64,000 nucleotides of DNA, taken from positions 682,001 through 746,000 of the forward strand of contig CBDCEX010000018.1 in the NCBI GenBank assembly GCA_965216025.1, in the 5' to 3' direction. Each line of letters opens with the position of its first letter. Position 1 is the stretch's first letter. Below are positions 52,519 through 60,838 of this stretch, one piece after another. Below the pieces are notes generated by a model that was not told the DNA's origin, did no database searches, and worked only from the letters and a program-made list of their open reading frames with translations. The translations under genes were made by a program, and so were the position numbers. Source of the stretch: JADFQT01 sp965216025. Its GTDB lineage: Bacteria; Chloroflexota; Dehalococcoidia; Lucifugimonadales; UBA3495.

Positions 52519-52947
52519 ATGGCGACCATACCCGAGCTCAGGCAGCAATACGAAAACTTGGACCGGCAGGTGTTGATCAAAGGCGAGGATGCCATTGATA
52601 CCGAGTGCCTGTTGGCCTTCGAATATGAATATCCCGAGCAGGCATCGGAGGTGTCGGTGGACACCGATGAGTTTACCGCGGTGTGTCCCTGGACCGGACT
52701 GCCCGATTACGGAACCCTTTTGATCTCCTATGTGCCGTCTCGCAGCTGTATCGAGCTGAAATCCTTAAAGTATTACCTGCTGTCCTACCGGGACGTGGGC
52801 ATAGTGCAGGAGCACGTGGTCAACCGCATTTTGAAGGACCTGACGGCCCTATGCCATCCCCGCAATATGAAGGTGACTCTGGACTACAAAATCCGTGGTG
52901 GTATCCACACGGCGGTAACCGTGGAATATTCGGCGCCTCAGGGTTAA
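52519..52947 (+). CDS. queF: NADPH-dependent 7-cyano-7-deazaguanine reductase
   Basis: QueF, last step of preQ1 synthesis for tRNA queuosine. 142 residues, the short single-domain type. Catalytic Cys in DEFTAVCPWTGLPDYGTLLI (about 50-69), the SLKYYLLSYRDVGIVQEHVV segment (about 84-103) and LYDYKIRGG-like LDYKIRGGIHTAVTVEY near the C-terminus. ATG 52519 (MATIPEL) fits AGGAGG (52504-52510) better than the earlier starts. No other queuosine genes in the window. Confidence 0.95.
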   Translation: MATIPELRQQYENLDRQVLIKGEDAIDTECLLAFEYEYPEQASEVSVDTDEFTAVCPWTGLPDYGTLLISYVPSRSCIELKSLKYYLLSYRDVGIVQEHVVNRILKDLTALCHPRNMKVTLDYKIRGGIHTAVTVEYSAPQG

Positions 52948-53127
52948 AATACGGGCTTCTCCGGACTTTGCATCGTCCTCTTCTTCACGGTGCGGATCAA
53001 CTCCGATATCAAGGCGATTAAGCTGGTCCAAGGGACCTACGCAGTGGTCGGCTACTTGAAGCGGAAGGAACAGATGGATGTCTATGACCCGCCCAGCGCG
53101 CTGAATCCATTGGGGGTTTTCTCCTGA
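52948..53127 (+). other. short open frame after queF, possible gene remnant
   Basis: In frame with and directly after the queF stop, an open stretch reads a hydrophobic part (GLCIVLFFTVR) followed by AIKLVQGTYAVVGYLKRKEQ and ends at TGA 53125-53127. GTG 52990 is the only start-like codon and has no ribosome site. Not recognised; probably the tail of a displaced membrane protein. Confidence 0.3.
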
Positions 53128-53176
53128 AGGGGATTCCTGGTAAGACAGTGTGGAAAGACCGGGGTGAGAATCAGCC

Positions 53177-53207
53177 GTTCATGGTTCGACGGGCTCACCA
53201 CGAACGG
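53177..53207. repeat. dispersed repeat fragment (GTTCATGGTTCGAC)
   Basis: GTTCATGGTTCGACGGGCTC...GAACGG, the reverse complement of the right half of the CCCTTCGACAGGCTCAGG family repeats. Confidence 0.7.
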
Positions 53208-53250
53208 CTCTGGTCCTGAATCTTCCCCCACGTCCGCCGAGGCTATCCTC

Positions 53251-54276
53251 TTACCGCTCGGCCAGTCCCAGGCCAATCCACCAGTGACGCCCCCGGCCCC
53301 GGCGCTTCCGATCAAATCCCAGGCCGGTCAACCCCATGCCGAAACTCCTTTGGGAGAGAGGCTCCCGTCCTGTTTCCCGACACCAAGTCAGGTAATTGCC
53401 GTACAGCTCCCCGGCGATGATCATGGCTTCGGGAGCCACTTCACCGCGAGCTGAGACAAAGGCGGCGGCAGAGTCTGAGGCCGGGCCGGCTAGCGGGGCG
53501 GGGTCCAAGTCCGAGTCCGAAGATTGGGGAAGGGACTCACCGATGGGCCGGGGCTCACCGATGGGCCGGGGACGTTGGGTGCCAAACGGTGCTGCCGGTG
53601 CCGGGCCAGCAGCTACTGTCGCTCCCGCCAATACCGGCGCCGGTGCGGCTGGAAAGATAGCTGCCCCTGCGCCGGCGGTGGCCGGAGATGTTTCCGGTCG
53701 CGATTCGAGAGGCATGCCGGGAGCAGATGAAGGGGGCTCGTTCGAGGAGGCTACCCGCTGCTTACAATACTCCAGCAGGTCCAGGTACTTGGGCAGGCCT
53801 CCAAAATCATCCCAGAAGAGCTCTTTGCCATCCAGCTGGGTGGCATCCAACACGAAGCCGGCGGAACTCACCTCGAATCTTTGCCGGTATTCCAGTGGGC
53901 ACCGCCACACCGGCGTCATCATGTCCTGGCTGAGGCTGTGGTTCATCAGATAGAGGCAACAACGGGCTGCCCGGAGGTCCGGTTCGGCCTCCTCCAGCGG
54001 GGAGCTGGCGTAGACGTGAGACAGGACCAGGTGGGTGTTGATGGCGGATAGGGCAAAATTGCCGCGGATTTGATTGTTGACGCACCTGACCAGGTTTGTG
54101 TTGTCGCCCAGCTGGAGCGGAGTGGAGACCTCCACTACCCGGCCGGAACCCATCAAAATTTCGGTACGCCCCGGTAGGAATCCGGCGGTTATGAATCCCC
54201 GCTGAGCGGCGGCCCACAGGGAGATGGCCAGCGCCAGGTTTTCCTGAACCAATTTGATCCGTAAGTAAGATTCCAC
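53251..54276 (-). CDS. HEPN-like N-terminal domain fused to primase-type C-terminal domain, unknown
   Basis: 341 residues. An alpha-helical N-terminal half (about 1-175) has RCVNNQIRGNFALSAINTHL and DLRAARCCLYLMNHSLSQDM, then LDATQLDGKELFWDDFGG; this pattern recalls HEPN-type (pEK499_p136-like) proteins, with the usual RxxxxH residues not preserved. A Pro/Ala-rich linker (about 185-280, with repeated RPIGEPRPIGES). The C-terminus GELYGNYLTWCRETGREPLS and FDRKRRGRGRHWWIGLGL is like the winged-helix tail of P4/D5 phage primases. The combination is unusual. Function unknown; a nucleic-acid role is inferred from the C-terminus only. Confidence 0.65.
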   Translation of the reverse strand: MESYLRIKLVQENLALAISLWAAAQRGFITAGFLPGRTEILMGSGRVVEVSTPLQLGDNTNLVRCVNNQIRGNFALSAINTHLVLSHVYASSPLEEAEPDLRAARCCLYLMNHSLSQDMMTPVWRCPLEYRQRFEVSSAGFVLDATQLDGKELFWDDFGGLPKYLDLLEYCKQRVASSNEPPSSAPGMPLESRPETSPATAGAGAAIFPAAPAPVLAGATVAAGPAPAAPFGTQRPRPIGEPRPIGESLPQSSDSDLDPAPLAGPASDSAAAFVSARGEVAPEAMIIAGELYGNYLTWCRETGREPLSQRSFGMGLTGLGFDRKRRGRGRHWWIGLGLAER

Positions 54277-54428
54277 TGCATCATCCCCCTGCCTCGGAGC
54301 CTAGTTTAGCTCCAAACCAGGAGGGGAAAGCAAGGCGCTGGGGGAAGGGATTTGGACGGATTTCCCGGATTTTTGAAAAGCCCGGATTCTTGGAAAGCGC
54401 CGAAATCTTCAAACTTTGGAGGGAGGAC

Positions 54429-55400
54429 CTACTGGCTGATGTCCATAACAACTTTGATAACGTTGTCCTGACGCTGTTCATACATGTCGTAGGCGTTCTG
54501 AACATTGGATAGCCCCATGCGGTGGGTAATTAATTGGGCCGGGTCGGCCCAACCCCGCTGGCGCAGGGCGACCATATCTCGTATTTGGGAAATGGGATCG
54601 CCGCTGCGGGCCCCGGTAGTGGGCTGGATGTGGGGCTGTTTATCCATAAGGTTGTTGTGTTCCAGGGGAACGTACTTTTCGCTCTGCACGCCAAAAATGA
54701 TGACCGTGCCAAATTGGCGCACTTGGCTGAATGCCAGGTTGAAAGTATCCGGATATCCTGCCGCCTCCACCGTAATATCCGCCCCTTGCCCATTGGTGAT
54801 TTCCATTACCGCCTCGGTCAGGTCCTGCTTGTCGGTATTCACAGTATGGGTAGCGCCGAACAGTTTGGACTTTTCCAGCCGGTAATCCAGCAGGTCGGCG
54901 GCGATCACGCTGCGGGCTCCCATTCGCGAAGTGATCATGGTAAAGCTGAGGCCGATGCTGCCCTGACCTAGGATCAGCACGTTTTTCTGCAATACGCTGC
55001 CCATTTGCCGGCAAGAGTATAGAACTGTGCCGGAAGGCTGACACATGACCCATTCGTCCAGGAGACCTTCAGCGGGAAGCAACGCCATGCGACTGGGCTC
55101 AGAGAGGACGTACTCGCATAGTCCGCCGGTCCCCGGATAAGCAATTGGTATGACGCGCTGACCCTCATGAAATTCGTCGGTGCGGCTTTCCACAATTACT
55201 CCGGCCAGCTCGTGGCAAGGCCGGCCCACCGCCAGCGGGTAATCCTCCTCGGGAAGAACCGGCCCATAAGCGTTCCGGATGTCGCTGCCGCACACCGACA
55301 CCCGCTCCAGCTTGATCAGGCACTGGCCATCCGCCGGTACTGGCTGTTCCACGTCTAAGAATTCGAAATGCTTCGGGCCTACCAATTGGACTGCTTTCAT
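54429..55400 (-). CDS. zinc-dependent medium-chain alcohol dehydrogenase
   Basis: About 323 residues. Catalytic-domain marks: CLIKLERVSVCGSDIRNAYG (about 27-46, Cys of the catalytic zinc) and GRPCHELAGVIVE (His/Glu). Rossmann motif VLILGQGSIGLSFTMI (about 135-150) and VIAADLLDYRLEKSKLFGAT; GADITVEAAGYPDTFNLAFS. The structural-zinc cysteine loop of classical enzymes is missing, as in some sorbitol/threonine-type members. ATG 55400 matches the family start MKAVQL. Substrate unknown. Confidence 0.88.
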   Translation of the reverse strand: MKAVQLVGPKHFEFLDVEQPVPADGQCLIKLERVSVCGSDIRNAYGPVLPEEDYPLAVGRPCHELAGVIVESRTDEFHEGQRVIPIAYPGTGGLCEYVLSEPSRMALLPAEGLLDEWVMCQPSGTVLYSCRQMGSVLQKNVLILGQGSIGLSFTMITSRMGARSVIAADLLDYRLEKSKLFGATHTVNTDKQDLTEAVMEITNGQGADITVEAAGYPDTFNLAFSQVRQFGTVIIFGVQSEKYVPLEHNNLMDKQPHIQPTTGARSGDPISQIRDMVALRQRGWADPAQLITHRMGLSNVQNAYDMYEQRQDNVIKVVMDISQ

Positions 55401-55500
55401 GTTGAGTGACAACTCCCCGCTCAAGAATGCCGGTGTATTTTAATATGAGGCGGTTTCTCAGGCAAGTTAAACCAAGCCTGCCCTAAGATTGGCCGGGGCC

Positions 55501-56397
55501 TCAGGGCCACATTATCCATCCGGTGTGTTCGGTTCTGGCGCGGAACAGATGGCCACCGCCGGTGGTCACGTATAGAGTCTTCATATCGGCGTCGCCGAAA
55601 CAGCAGTTGGTGGGCCGGTCGACGCGGAAGGGATGGGTGGACAAAATCCGGCCGGTGGGCGAGAACACATAAATCATGGGCCCGGGGCCGCCCGCTTCCC
55701 ATCCCGCGCATACTACGATGTTGCCCTCGGCATCCAGTGTCATGCCGTCCACACCGCGCTGCGCCCCGCGATGGTCGGCCGAGAAGGTGTGCAGGGTGGT
55801 GTAACTGCCCAAGGAGCCATCCGGCCCAATGGAATAAGCCCGCAGCTGGCGGGGCTGGTCCAGCGAGTAATCGCTCTGCGCCACGTAGAGGGTCTTCTGG
55901 TCTCGGGAGATCAGCACACCATTGGGACGGCTGATGTCGTAGGTTGCCCGTGTCAACTCCCAGCGGTCACCGCCCTGGGGGTCCAGGCGCAACACCGACA
56001 TATGGTCCAGCTCCATGGGGCCGATATCCCAGCCCCCACTATAAGGGTCGGTGAACCAAATACGACCCTGCTTATCCACCGCCAGGTCGTTGGGGTTGCC
56101 CAACTGCTTCTCCTCCAGCAGGCGGGGCAGAGAAGTAATGGTCCTGCCGCCCTTCTCGAATCGCGCGATGCCCCGGCCTCCTTGCAGGCACCCGTACAGG
56201 TTGCCCTCCGCATCGAAACAGAGGCCGTTGGTATGATTGGTTTCGGTGAAATAGTCGGTGGTTTCCCCGTTCCCCGGGTCGTAGCGCAGGATGCGGCTGC
56301 CCGGAATGTAACTGAACAGCACCGCCTGGCCGTCCCAAACCGGTCCCTCAGTGGTGCCGCCATAAGGCCCCGAAACCAGTTCAAAGTCCCAACTCAT
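55501..56397 (-). CDS. SMP-30/gluconolactonase family lactonase
   Basis: 298-residue six-bladed propeller: LVSGPYGGTTEGPVWDGQAV (metal-site Glu, about 7-26), NGLCFDAEGNLYGCLQGGRG, LGNPNDLAVDKQGRIWFTDP (Asn metal ligand) and RPNGVLISRDQKTLYVAQSD, ending in RGVDGMTLDAEGNIVVCAGW (Asp). All ligand positions are kept, so an active calcium- or zinc-dependent lactonase is likely. ATG 56397 is chosen because GGAGG lies 7 nt upstream; ATG 56403 would be only 1 nt from it. Confidence 0.9.
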   Translation of the reverse strand: MSWDFELVSGPYGGTTEGPVWDGQAVLFSYIPGSRILRYDPGNGETTDYFTETNHTNGLCFDAEGNLYGCLQGGRGIARFEKGGRTITSLPRLLEEKQLGNPNDLAVDKQGRIWFTDPYSGGWDIGPMELDHMSVLRLDPQGGDRWELTRATYDISRPNGVLISRDQKTLYVAQSDYSLDQPRQLRAYSIGPDGSLGSYTTLHTFSADHRGAQRGVDGMTLDAEGNIVVCAGWEAGGPGPMIYVFSPTGRILSTHPFRVDRPTNCCFGDADMKTLYVTTGGGHLFRARTEHTGWIMWP

Positions 56398-56794
56398 AAC
56401 CATGCCTCCTGACCGCTCTCCTGATCGTCTCTACGGGCCGAAGCCACCCGGGCGGCCCGGTATAGTTGGCCCAGTATAGGCGGTGGGCAGTTTCCTGTCA
56501 TCATCTAGGCCGGGCGGGTGCGCCGGCCGCTGCAGCCGCGCCACGCAGGCTTGGAAAAGGCCAGGGCCTTTCCATTGTCATTGCTAGGGCCGCAGGTCCG
56601 AGGCAATCTCACGAGGGTAAGGAGGGATTACCTCGCTTCGCTCGCAATGACAGTAAGGAGAACCGGAAGGCCCCGTGGAAAAGGCTGGTTGACACCTAAT
56701 TACCGGCCAGGGTAGTGTAAACTCGAGTTGGATGCCATTCCAACTACCGCCCAAGCACTGCCCAAGTCCCAGTTTCACTGCCTGGAGATACCGG
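56398..56794. other. intergenic stretch with repeat and promoter candidate
   Basis: Divergent gap. It includes a GCAATCTC/GGATTACC-type repeat copy (56577-56650, TCATTGCTAGGGCCGCAGG...CGCTCGCAATGAC, with imperfect dyad symmetry) and a perfect TTGACA (56689-56694) with weak -10 TAGTGT (56713-56718) that could drive the enoyl-CoA hydratase gene. Confidence 0.45.
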
Positions 56795-57583
56795 ATGTCC
56801 GACTACATCCTGCTGGAGCGAGACCCGCCGCTGGCGACAATAACCCTCAACCGTCCCCAGCAGCGCAACGCCATCAGCTACCAAATGTGGGGGGAGTTGT
56901 CCCAGTTCTTATGTGAGCTGGATGACGACGGGAATTGTCGAGCCGTGGTGATTACCGGCGCCGGTAACGAGGCTTTCTCGGCAGGCGCGGACATCAAGGA
57001 TTTCGAGGAATATCGGGCCGACTCAACCATGGGCCGGCGCTACAATTCCGCCGTTGACGGGCTGCTGCGCACCCTGACGGAAATGGAAACGCCGACTATT
57101 TCCATGATCCGCGGGTATGCCGCCGGTGGGGGCTGCGAGCTGGCAGTCGCCACCGATCTCCGGATCGCCTCCGAGGACAGTAAGCTGGGAATCCCGGTCG
57201 CCCGCCTCGGCATAAGTATCGGACATCTGGAGATGCAGGGTCTGGTCAACCTGGTGGGCAAGGGTAATGCGCTTTACCTTCTGTATTCCGGCAGGCTGGT
57301 TGACGCCCAGGAAGCGCTGGCGATGGGCCTGGTTAACCAGGTGGTCGCGACCGAAGACTTGGCGCCCACCACCTATCAGCTGGCCCGAGAGATAGCGGCA
57401 TTGGCCCCCCTCTCTCACGCCATTAATAAGCGCACGCTGAACCAGGTTTTGGCCAAGCCTTCTTTGGACCAGCTCACTCAGGAGGAGGCCGACCTTCCTC
57501 TGACCCAGTTTGACACTCGGGATTATCAGGAGGGCTACCGGGCTTTCTTGGAGAAGCGGCGTCCCGAGTTCCGGGGAGAATGA
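56795..57583 (+). CDS. enoyl-CoA hydratase/isomerase family protein
   Basis: 262-residue crotonase. Motifs: ATITLNRPQQRNAISYQMWG (about 14-33), AVVITGAGNEAFSAGADIKD (about 48-67, oxyanion GAD), MIRGYAAGGGCELAVATDLR (about 104-123, oxyanion GGG and Glu) and IASEDSKLGIPVARLG. ATG 56795 has CTGGAG upstream. tlyA begins 45 nt after the stop. Reaction type (hydratase or isomerase) not resolved. Confidence 0.92.
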   Translation: MSDYILLERDPPLATITLNRPQQRNAISYQMWGELSQFLCELDDDGNCRAVVITGAGNEAFSAGADIKDFEEYRADSTMGRRYNSAVDGLLRTLTEMETPTISMIRGYAAGGGCELAVATDLRIASEDSKLGIPVARLGISIGHLEMQGLVNLVGKGNALYLLYSGRLVDAQEALAMGLVNQVVATEDLAPTTYQLAREIAALAPLSHAINKRTLNQVLAKPSLDQLTQEEADLPLTQFDTRDYQEGYRAFLEKRRPEFRGE

Positions 57584-57628
57584 GCCTGCTGGGAGATTTG
57601 TTCTCGCAAAAAGAAATAGCAGTAAGAA

Positions 57629-58369
57629 ATGGCGCCTAAGATAATCAAAAAAAGGGCTGACCTTTTGCTGGCCGAGCGGGGTTTGGCGGAAAGTAGGGAG
57701 CAGGCCCAGGCCCTGATAATGGAGGGTTTGGTTTACGGTCCGACCGGCCGGGTTCTCAAGCCCGGCACCAGCCTGGCGGAAGCGACGCCGCTGGAGGTTC
57801 GGGGGCGGCCACCCTTTGTCAGCCGAGGCGGCCTGAAGCTGGCCCACGCCCTGGAAACCTTTGGGCTGGGGGTGGATGGCCTGGTGGCATTGGACGTCGG
57901 GGCATCCACCGGCGGCTTTACCGATTGTCTCCTGCAGCGGGGAGCCAGCCGGGTCTACGCGGTGGACGTCGGTTTCGGCCAGCTGCACTACCGGCTGCGG
58001 CAGGACTCCCGAGTTACGGTGATTGAAAAGTGTAACGCCCGCTACCCCTTTGAGCTGCCCGAGCCGGTGGATATCCTGACCATTGATGTATCCTTCATCT
58101 CTCTGACGTTGGTACTGCCATCGGTTTTGAGCCATCTGAAGCCGGGGTCCTCAGCGGTGACGCTGGTCAAGCCCCAGTTTGAAGCCCGGCGAGAAGAGGT
58201 GGGAAGGCGCGGGGTGATTAAAGATCCGGAGGTGCATGCCCGGGTCCTGGAAAAGGTTATTGGATGGTGCGAGGAGCAGGGAATCGAGGTGCTAGGCCAG
58301 TGTGAATCGCCGATTCTGGGAGATGCGGGTAATAAGGAGTTCTTTTTACTTTTACGAAAACCAGCATAA
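57629..58369 (+). CDS. tlyA: TlyA family rRNA methyltransferase/hemolysin-like
   Basis: 246 residues, S4-like N-terminal domain (KRADLLLAERGLAESREQAQ, about 8-27) and an FtsJ-type SAM domain with GLVALDVGASTGGFTDCLLQ (about 83-102), VDVGFGQLHYRLR and DILTIDVSFISLTLVLPS. Methylates rRNA ribose 2'-O in homologues; hemolytic activity in the name is historical. In an apparent unit with cinA (40 nt downstream). Confidence 0.93.
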   Translation: MAPKIIKKRADLLLAERGLAESREQAQALIMEGLVYGPTGRVLKPGTSLAEATPLEVRGRPPFVSRGGLKLAHALETFGLGVDGLVALDVGASTGGFTDCLLQRGASRVYAVDVGFGQLHYRLRQDSRVTVIEKCNARYPFELPEPVDILTIDVSFISLTLVLPSVLSHLKPGSSAVTLVKPQFEARREEVGRRGVIKDPEVHARVLEKVIGWCEEQGIEVLGQCESPILGDAGNKEFFLLLRKPA

Positions 58370-58409
58370 TCAATCCCCAACTACGTCGATATCCCAAAAG
58401 GAGCCAGAA

Positions 58410-58883
58410 ATGGATGTAAAGGAAGTGGCGGAAATACTGCTGGCCCAGGAAAAAACCGTTTCGGTGGCGGAGGCCTGCACCTGCGGGTTGGTTGGCTACA
58501 CTCTGGGCACGGTGCCCGGCGCCTCCAGGTTTTTCCCCGGAGGAGTGGTTGCCTACACCGGCGGTCTGAAGCAGCGAGTCTTGGGAGTGCCTGACGAGCT
58601 TTACAATACCAAGGGAAGCGTCAGCCGGGAGGTTGCCATCGCCATGGCCCGAGGGGTTCGGGAGCTGGTAGGTACTGATTATGCCCTCTCCACCACCGGA
58701 GTTACCGGGCCGGCCCAGGGCAGGTCAGGCTTGGCCATAGGAACCTTCTTTGTGGGCCTTTCAGTCAAGGATGGCGAAGATACCGCGGTGGAAATCCACG
58801 TATCCGGGGATCGGGACGCTACCAAGCATGGGGCGACCCAGGCCGCTATTGACTTGCTGGGGCGGCACCTGAAGGGCCCTTAA
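58410..58883 (+). CDS. CinA-type nicotinamide-nucleotide amidohydrolase
   Basis: 157-residue stand-alone C-terminal CinA (PncC) domain: EKTVSVAEACTCGLVGYTLG (about 13-32, Ser of the active site region), PGASRFFPGGVVAYTGGLKQ and STTGVTGPAQGRSGLAIGTF. Recycles nicotinamide mononucleotide to NaMN in known members. The N-terminal CinA/MoaB-like half is absent. ATG 58410 follows AAAGGAG, so the longer upstream frame is not used. Confidence 0.92.
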   Translation: MDVKEVAEILLAQEKTVSVAEACTCGLVGYTLGTVPGASRFFPGGVVAYTGGLKQRVLGVPDELYNTKGSVSREVAIAMARGVRELVGTDYALSTTGVTGPAQGRSGLAIGTFFVGLSVKDGEDTAVEIHVSGDRDATKHGATQAAIDLLGRHLKGP

Positions 58884-59208
58884 AGCCTGTGGGCGAAGTC
58901 TTTGCGAGGAGCGGCAGCGACGAAGCAATCTCCCTTCCCGAGATTGCTTCCCGGAGGTTATCCTGAGCGCAGCCGAAGGGCTGCTCTGTAAATATCCCGT
59001 TCGCCCTTCGAGAGCCTCAGGACGAACGGGATCCCTACCGCTCGTGGTGAGCCCGTCGAACCATGAGCCGAGGGGAATTCATTTTCATCTGTAGGTGGCG
59101 CTCCGCCGGAGCACGGTCACTCGCGATGACTGAAAGAAGGCTTCTAACACACCCTCTTAGCCCCAGATCGCAGCGCGGTCCCATTTTGGCCCCCGGGCGA
59201 GGCGGACG
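58884..59208. repeat. composite of dispersed repeats between cinA and the MBL gene
   Basis: Holds GAAGCAATCTC/GAGATTGCTTC (58924-58949) with ATCCTGAGCGCAGCCGAAGG as at 2371-2463, then the GTTCGCCCTTCGAGAGCCTC / GTGAGCCCGTCGAACCATGA repeat (59002-59066) and CTTCTAACACACCCTC (from 59146). No gene. Confidence 0.7.
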
Positions 59209-60036
59209 ATGCAGATAACCGAACATGTCTACAGCACCCACATCATGGAGGACCAGGCCAGCTTCGGTGCGATGCACCCCGGCGGCACCCAGATTTACTT
59301 CGTGGGGGATCCCAAGGACCACATGGTCCTGATCGATTCCGGGGAGCCTTACCGGTCCTGGACCAGGCAAATACTGGACTATCACCGGGAGTTGGGAAGC
59401 CCCACAATCTCCGCCATTCTCATCACCCACGGTCACGGCGACCACATCGGAGGCCTGGACCGGCTGCAGGAAGCGATGGGCTGTCCGGTCCGCTGCCATC
59501 CCAAGTTGGAGGCAACGCTGGTGCAGCGGCTGGGCGCGGGAACCGTGGTCAAGCTGCGCTCCCGGGAGCAGGTTCCCACCGGAGGCGGGGCAGTCTTACG
59601 CGCCCTGTTTACCCCAGGTCACGAGGAGGACCATGTTTGCTACTATCTGGCCGCCGACCGGGTGCTGTTCAGCGGAGACAATATCCTGGGCAACTCATCG
59701 TCCAGCGTTAGAAATCTCAGGCAATATATGAGCTCTTTGGAGCTGATGGCCAAACAGCGGCTGGAAATCATCTGCCCCGGCCATGGTCAGGTGATACTCA
59801 ACGGCAAGGCCCGTATCCAGTGGTATATCCATCACCGCCAGGAAAGGGAGGAGCAACTGCTGCATGCTCTGGAGAGCGGCGCTCAGACCGTCGACCAGGC
59901 GGTCACGGCGGTGTATCCCAAGAACCTGCGCAAGAACCTGCGGCCTTCCGCCGCCCGCAACATGCGGACCCATCTGGACAAGCTGAAGAAAGAAGGCCGG
60001 GTTGCGGAACATCCGGCTACCTACGTGCCTAGCTAA
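59209..60036 (+). CDS. metallo-beta-lactamase fold hydrolase
   Basis: 275 residues. Metal motif ILITHGHGDHIGGLDRLQEA (about 73-92, HxHxDH), FTPGHEEDHVCYYL (His), VLFSGDNILGNSSSSV (Asp) and ICPGHGQVI (His), all ligands kept. The LACTB2-like C-terminus (ending in a helical region with AARNMRTHLDKLKKEGRV) is of the kind found in RNA-processing or hydrolase relatives. ATG 59209. Substrate unknown. Confidence 0.9.
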   Translation: MQITEHVYSTHIMEDQASFGAMHPGGTQIYFVGDPKDHMVLIDSGEPYRSWTRQILDYHRELGSPTISAILITHGHGDHIGGLDRLQEAMGCPVRCHPKLEATLVQRLGAGTVVKLRSREQVPTGGGAVLRALFTPGHEEDHVCYYLAADRVLFSGDNILGNSSSSVRNLRQYMSSLELMAKQRLEIICPGHGQVILNGKARIQWYIHHRQEREEQLLHALESGAQTVDQAVTAVYPKNLRKNLRPSAARNMRTHLDKLKKEGRVAEHPATYVPS

Positions 60037-60147
60037 CCGGCTAGCTGGGACCTGCCCGCCTGGCCCAGGAAAATCGACTCCTCCCGGGGACGTTTGTGAT
60101 TTACAGAGTCGACTGGAACAATGCAAAGCCGGTCCATTGGGTATTCT

Positions 60148-60534
60148 TCAGTCCCGCTGCAGCAACTCAATCCGCACGTCGTCCGGCGCCCGCACGAAGG
60201 CGATCCTTACTCCTGGCCTGATGGTTCTTGGCTCTACGGCTATATCCGCCCCGCGTCGTTTTAGCTCCGCTACGGTTTCATCCACATTGTCAACGCGAAA
60301 GCCGAAGTGGTCCAGGCCCAGATGCGGTTCCCGGGGACTGCTGGCCATGTCGGCGTCGGCGGGTACTGGCGCGATAAAAACCCGCAAGCCGTCGATGTCC
60401 AGATCGGTCCGAGCAACCCCGTCGGACTGGACGGACTCGAGAATCTTGGCGTCGAAAATGTGATGAAAAAACTCGGCCATTTCCTGGGGGTCTCGTGTAC
60501 GCAGGTGGATATGGTCGTAGGTGTAGGTCGGCAT
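60148..60534 (-). CDS. VOC family (glyoxalase-like) protein
   Basis: 128 residues, vicinal oxygen chelate fold: TYDHIHLRTRDPQEMAEFFH (about 4-23) and PHLGLDHFGFRVDNVDETVA (about 68-87), VEPRTIRPGVRIAFVRAPDD. ATG 60534 is chosen because GGGAGGA lies just upstream. The frame continues upstream through the 13-bp tandem array (repeated RDGKPRRETATGN) to 60804, but that extension is probably not translated from a proper start. Confidence 0.88.
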   Translation of the reverse strand: MPTYTYDHIHLRTRDPQEMAEFFHHIFDAKILESVQSDGVARTDLDIDGLRVFIAPVPADADMASSPREPHLGLDHFGFRVDNVDETVAELKRRGADIAVEPRTIRPGVRIAFVRAPDDVRIELLQRD

Positions 60535-60556
60535 CTGGTCCTCCCTGGGGATCATT

Positions 60557-60784
60557 GCGGTTTCCCGTCGCGGTTTCCCGTCGCGGTTTCCCGTCGCGGT
60601 TTCCCGTCGCGGTTTCCCGTCGCGGTTTCCCGTCGCGGTTTCCCGTCGCGGTTTCCCGTCGCGGTTTCCCGTCGCGGTTTCCCGTCGCGGTTTCCCGTCG
60701 CGGTTTCCCGTCGCGGTTTCCCGTCGCGGTTTCCCGTCGCGGTTTCCCGTCGCGGTTTCCCGTCGCGGTTTCCCGTCGCGGTTT
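60557..60784. repeat. 13-bp tandem repeat, about 17.5 copies
   Basis: Perfect copies of GCGGTTTCCCGTC over 228 bp. Thirteen is not a multiple of three, so all frames stay open and read a 13-residue cycle. It sits 22 bp upstream of the VOC start, in its promoter or leader region, and 54 bp from the IS66 copy. Confidence 0.97.
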
Positions 60785-60838
60785 AAGGTAGGCGGGGGCG
60801 GCATTCCACGAGGAAGTGGTAGGCGAACCCTTTGTCAA

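Noticed and set aside
57023..58135. 370-residue minus-strand ORF across the enoyl-CoA hydratase and tlyA genes
   Set aside because: Spans two real genes on the other strand, no start support.
60557..60784. CRISPR array
   Set aside because: Units are contiguous 13-mers with no spacers and no cas genes nearby.
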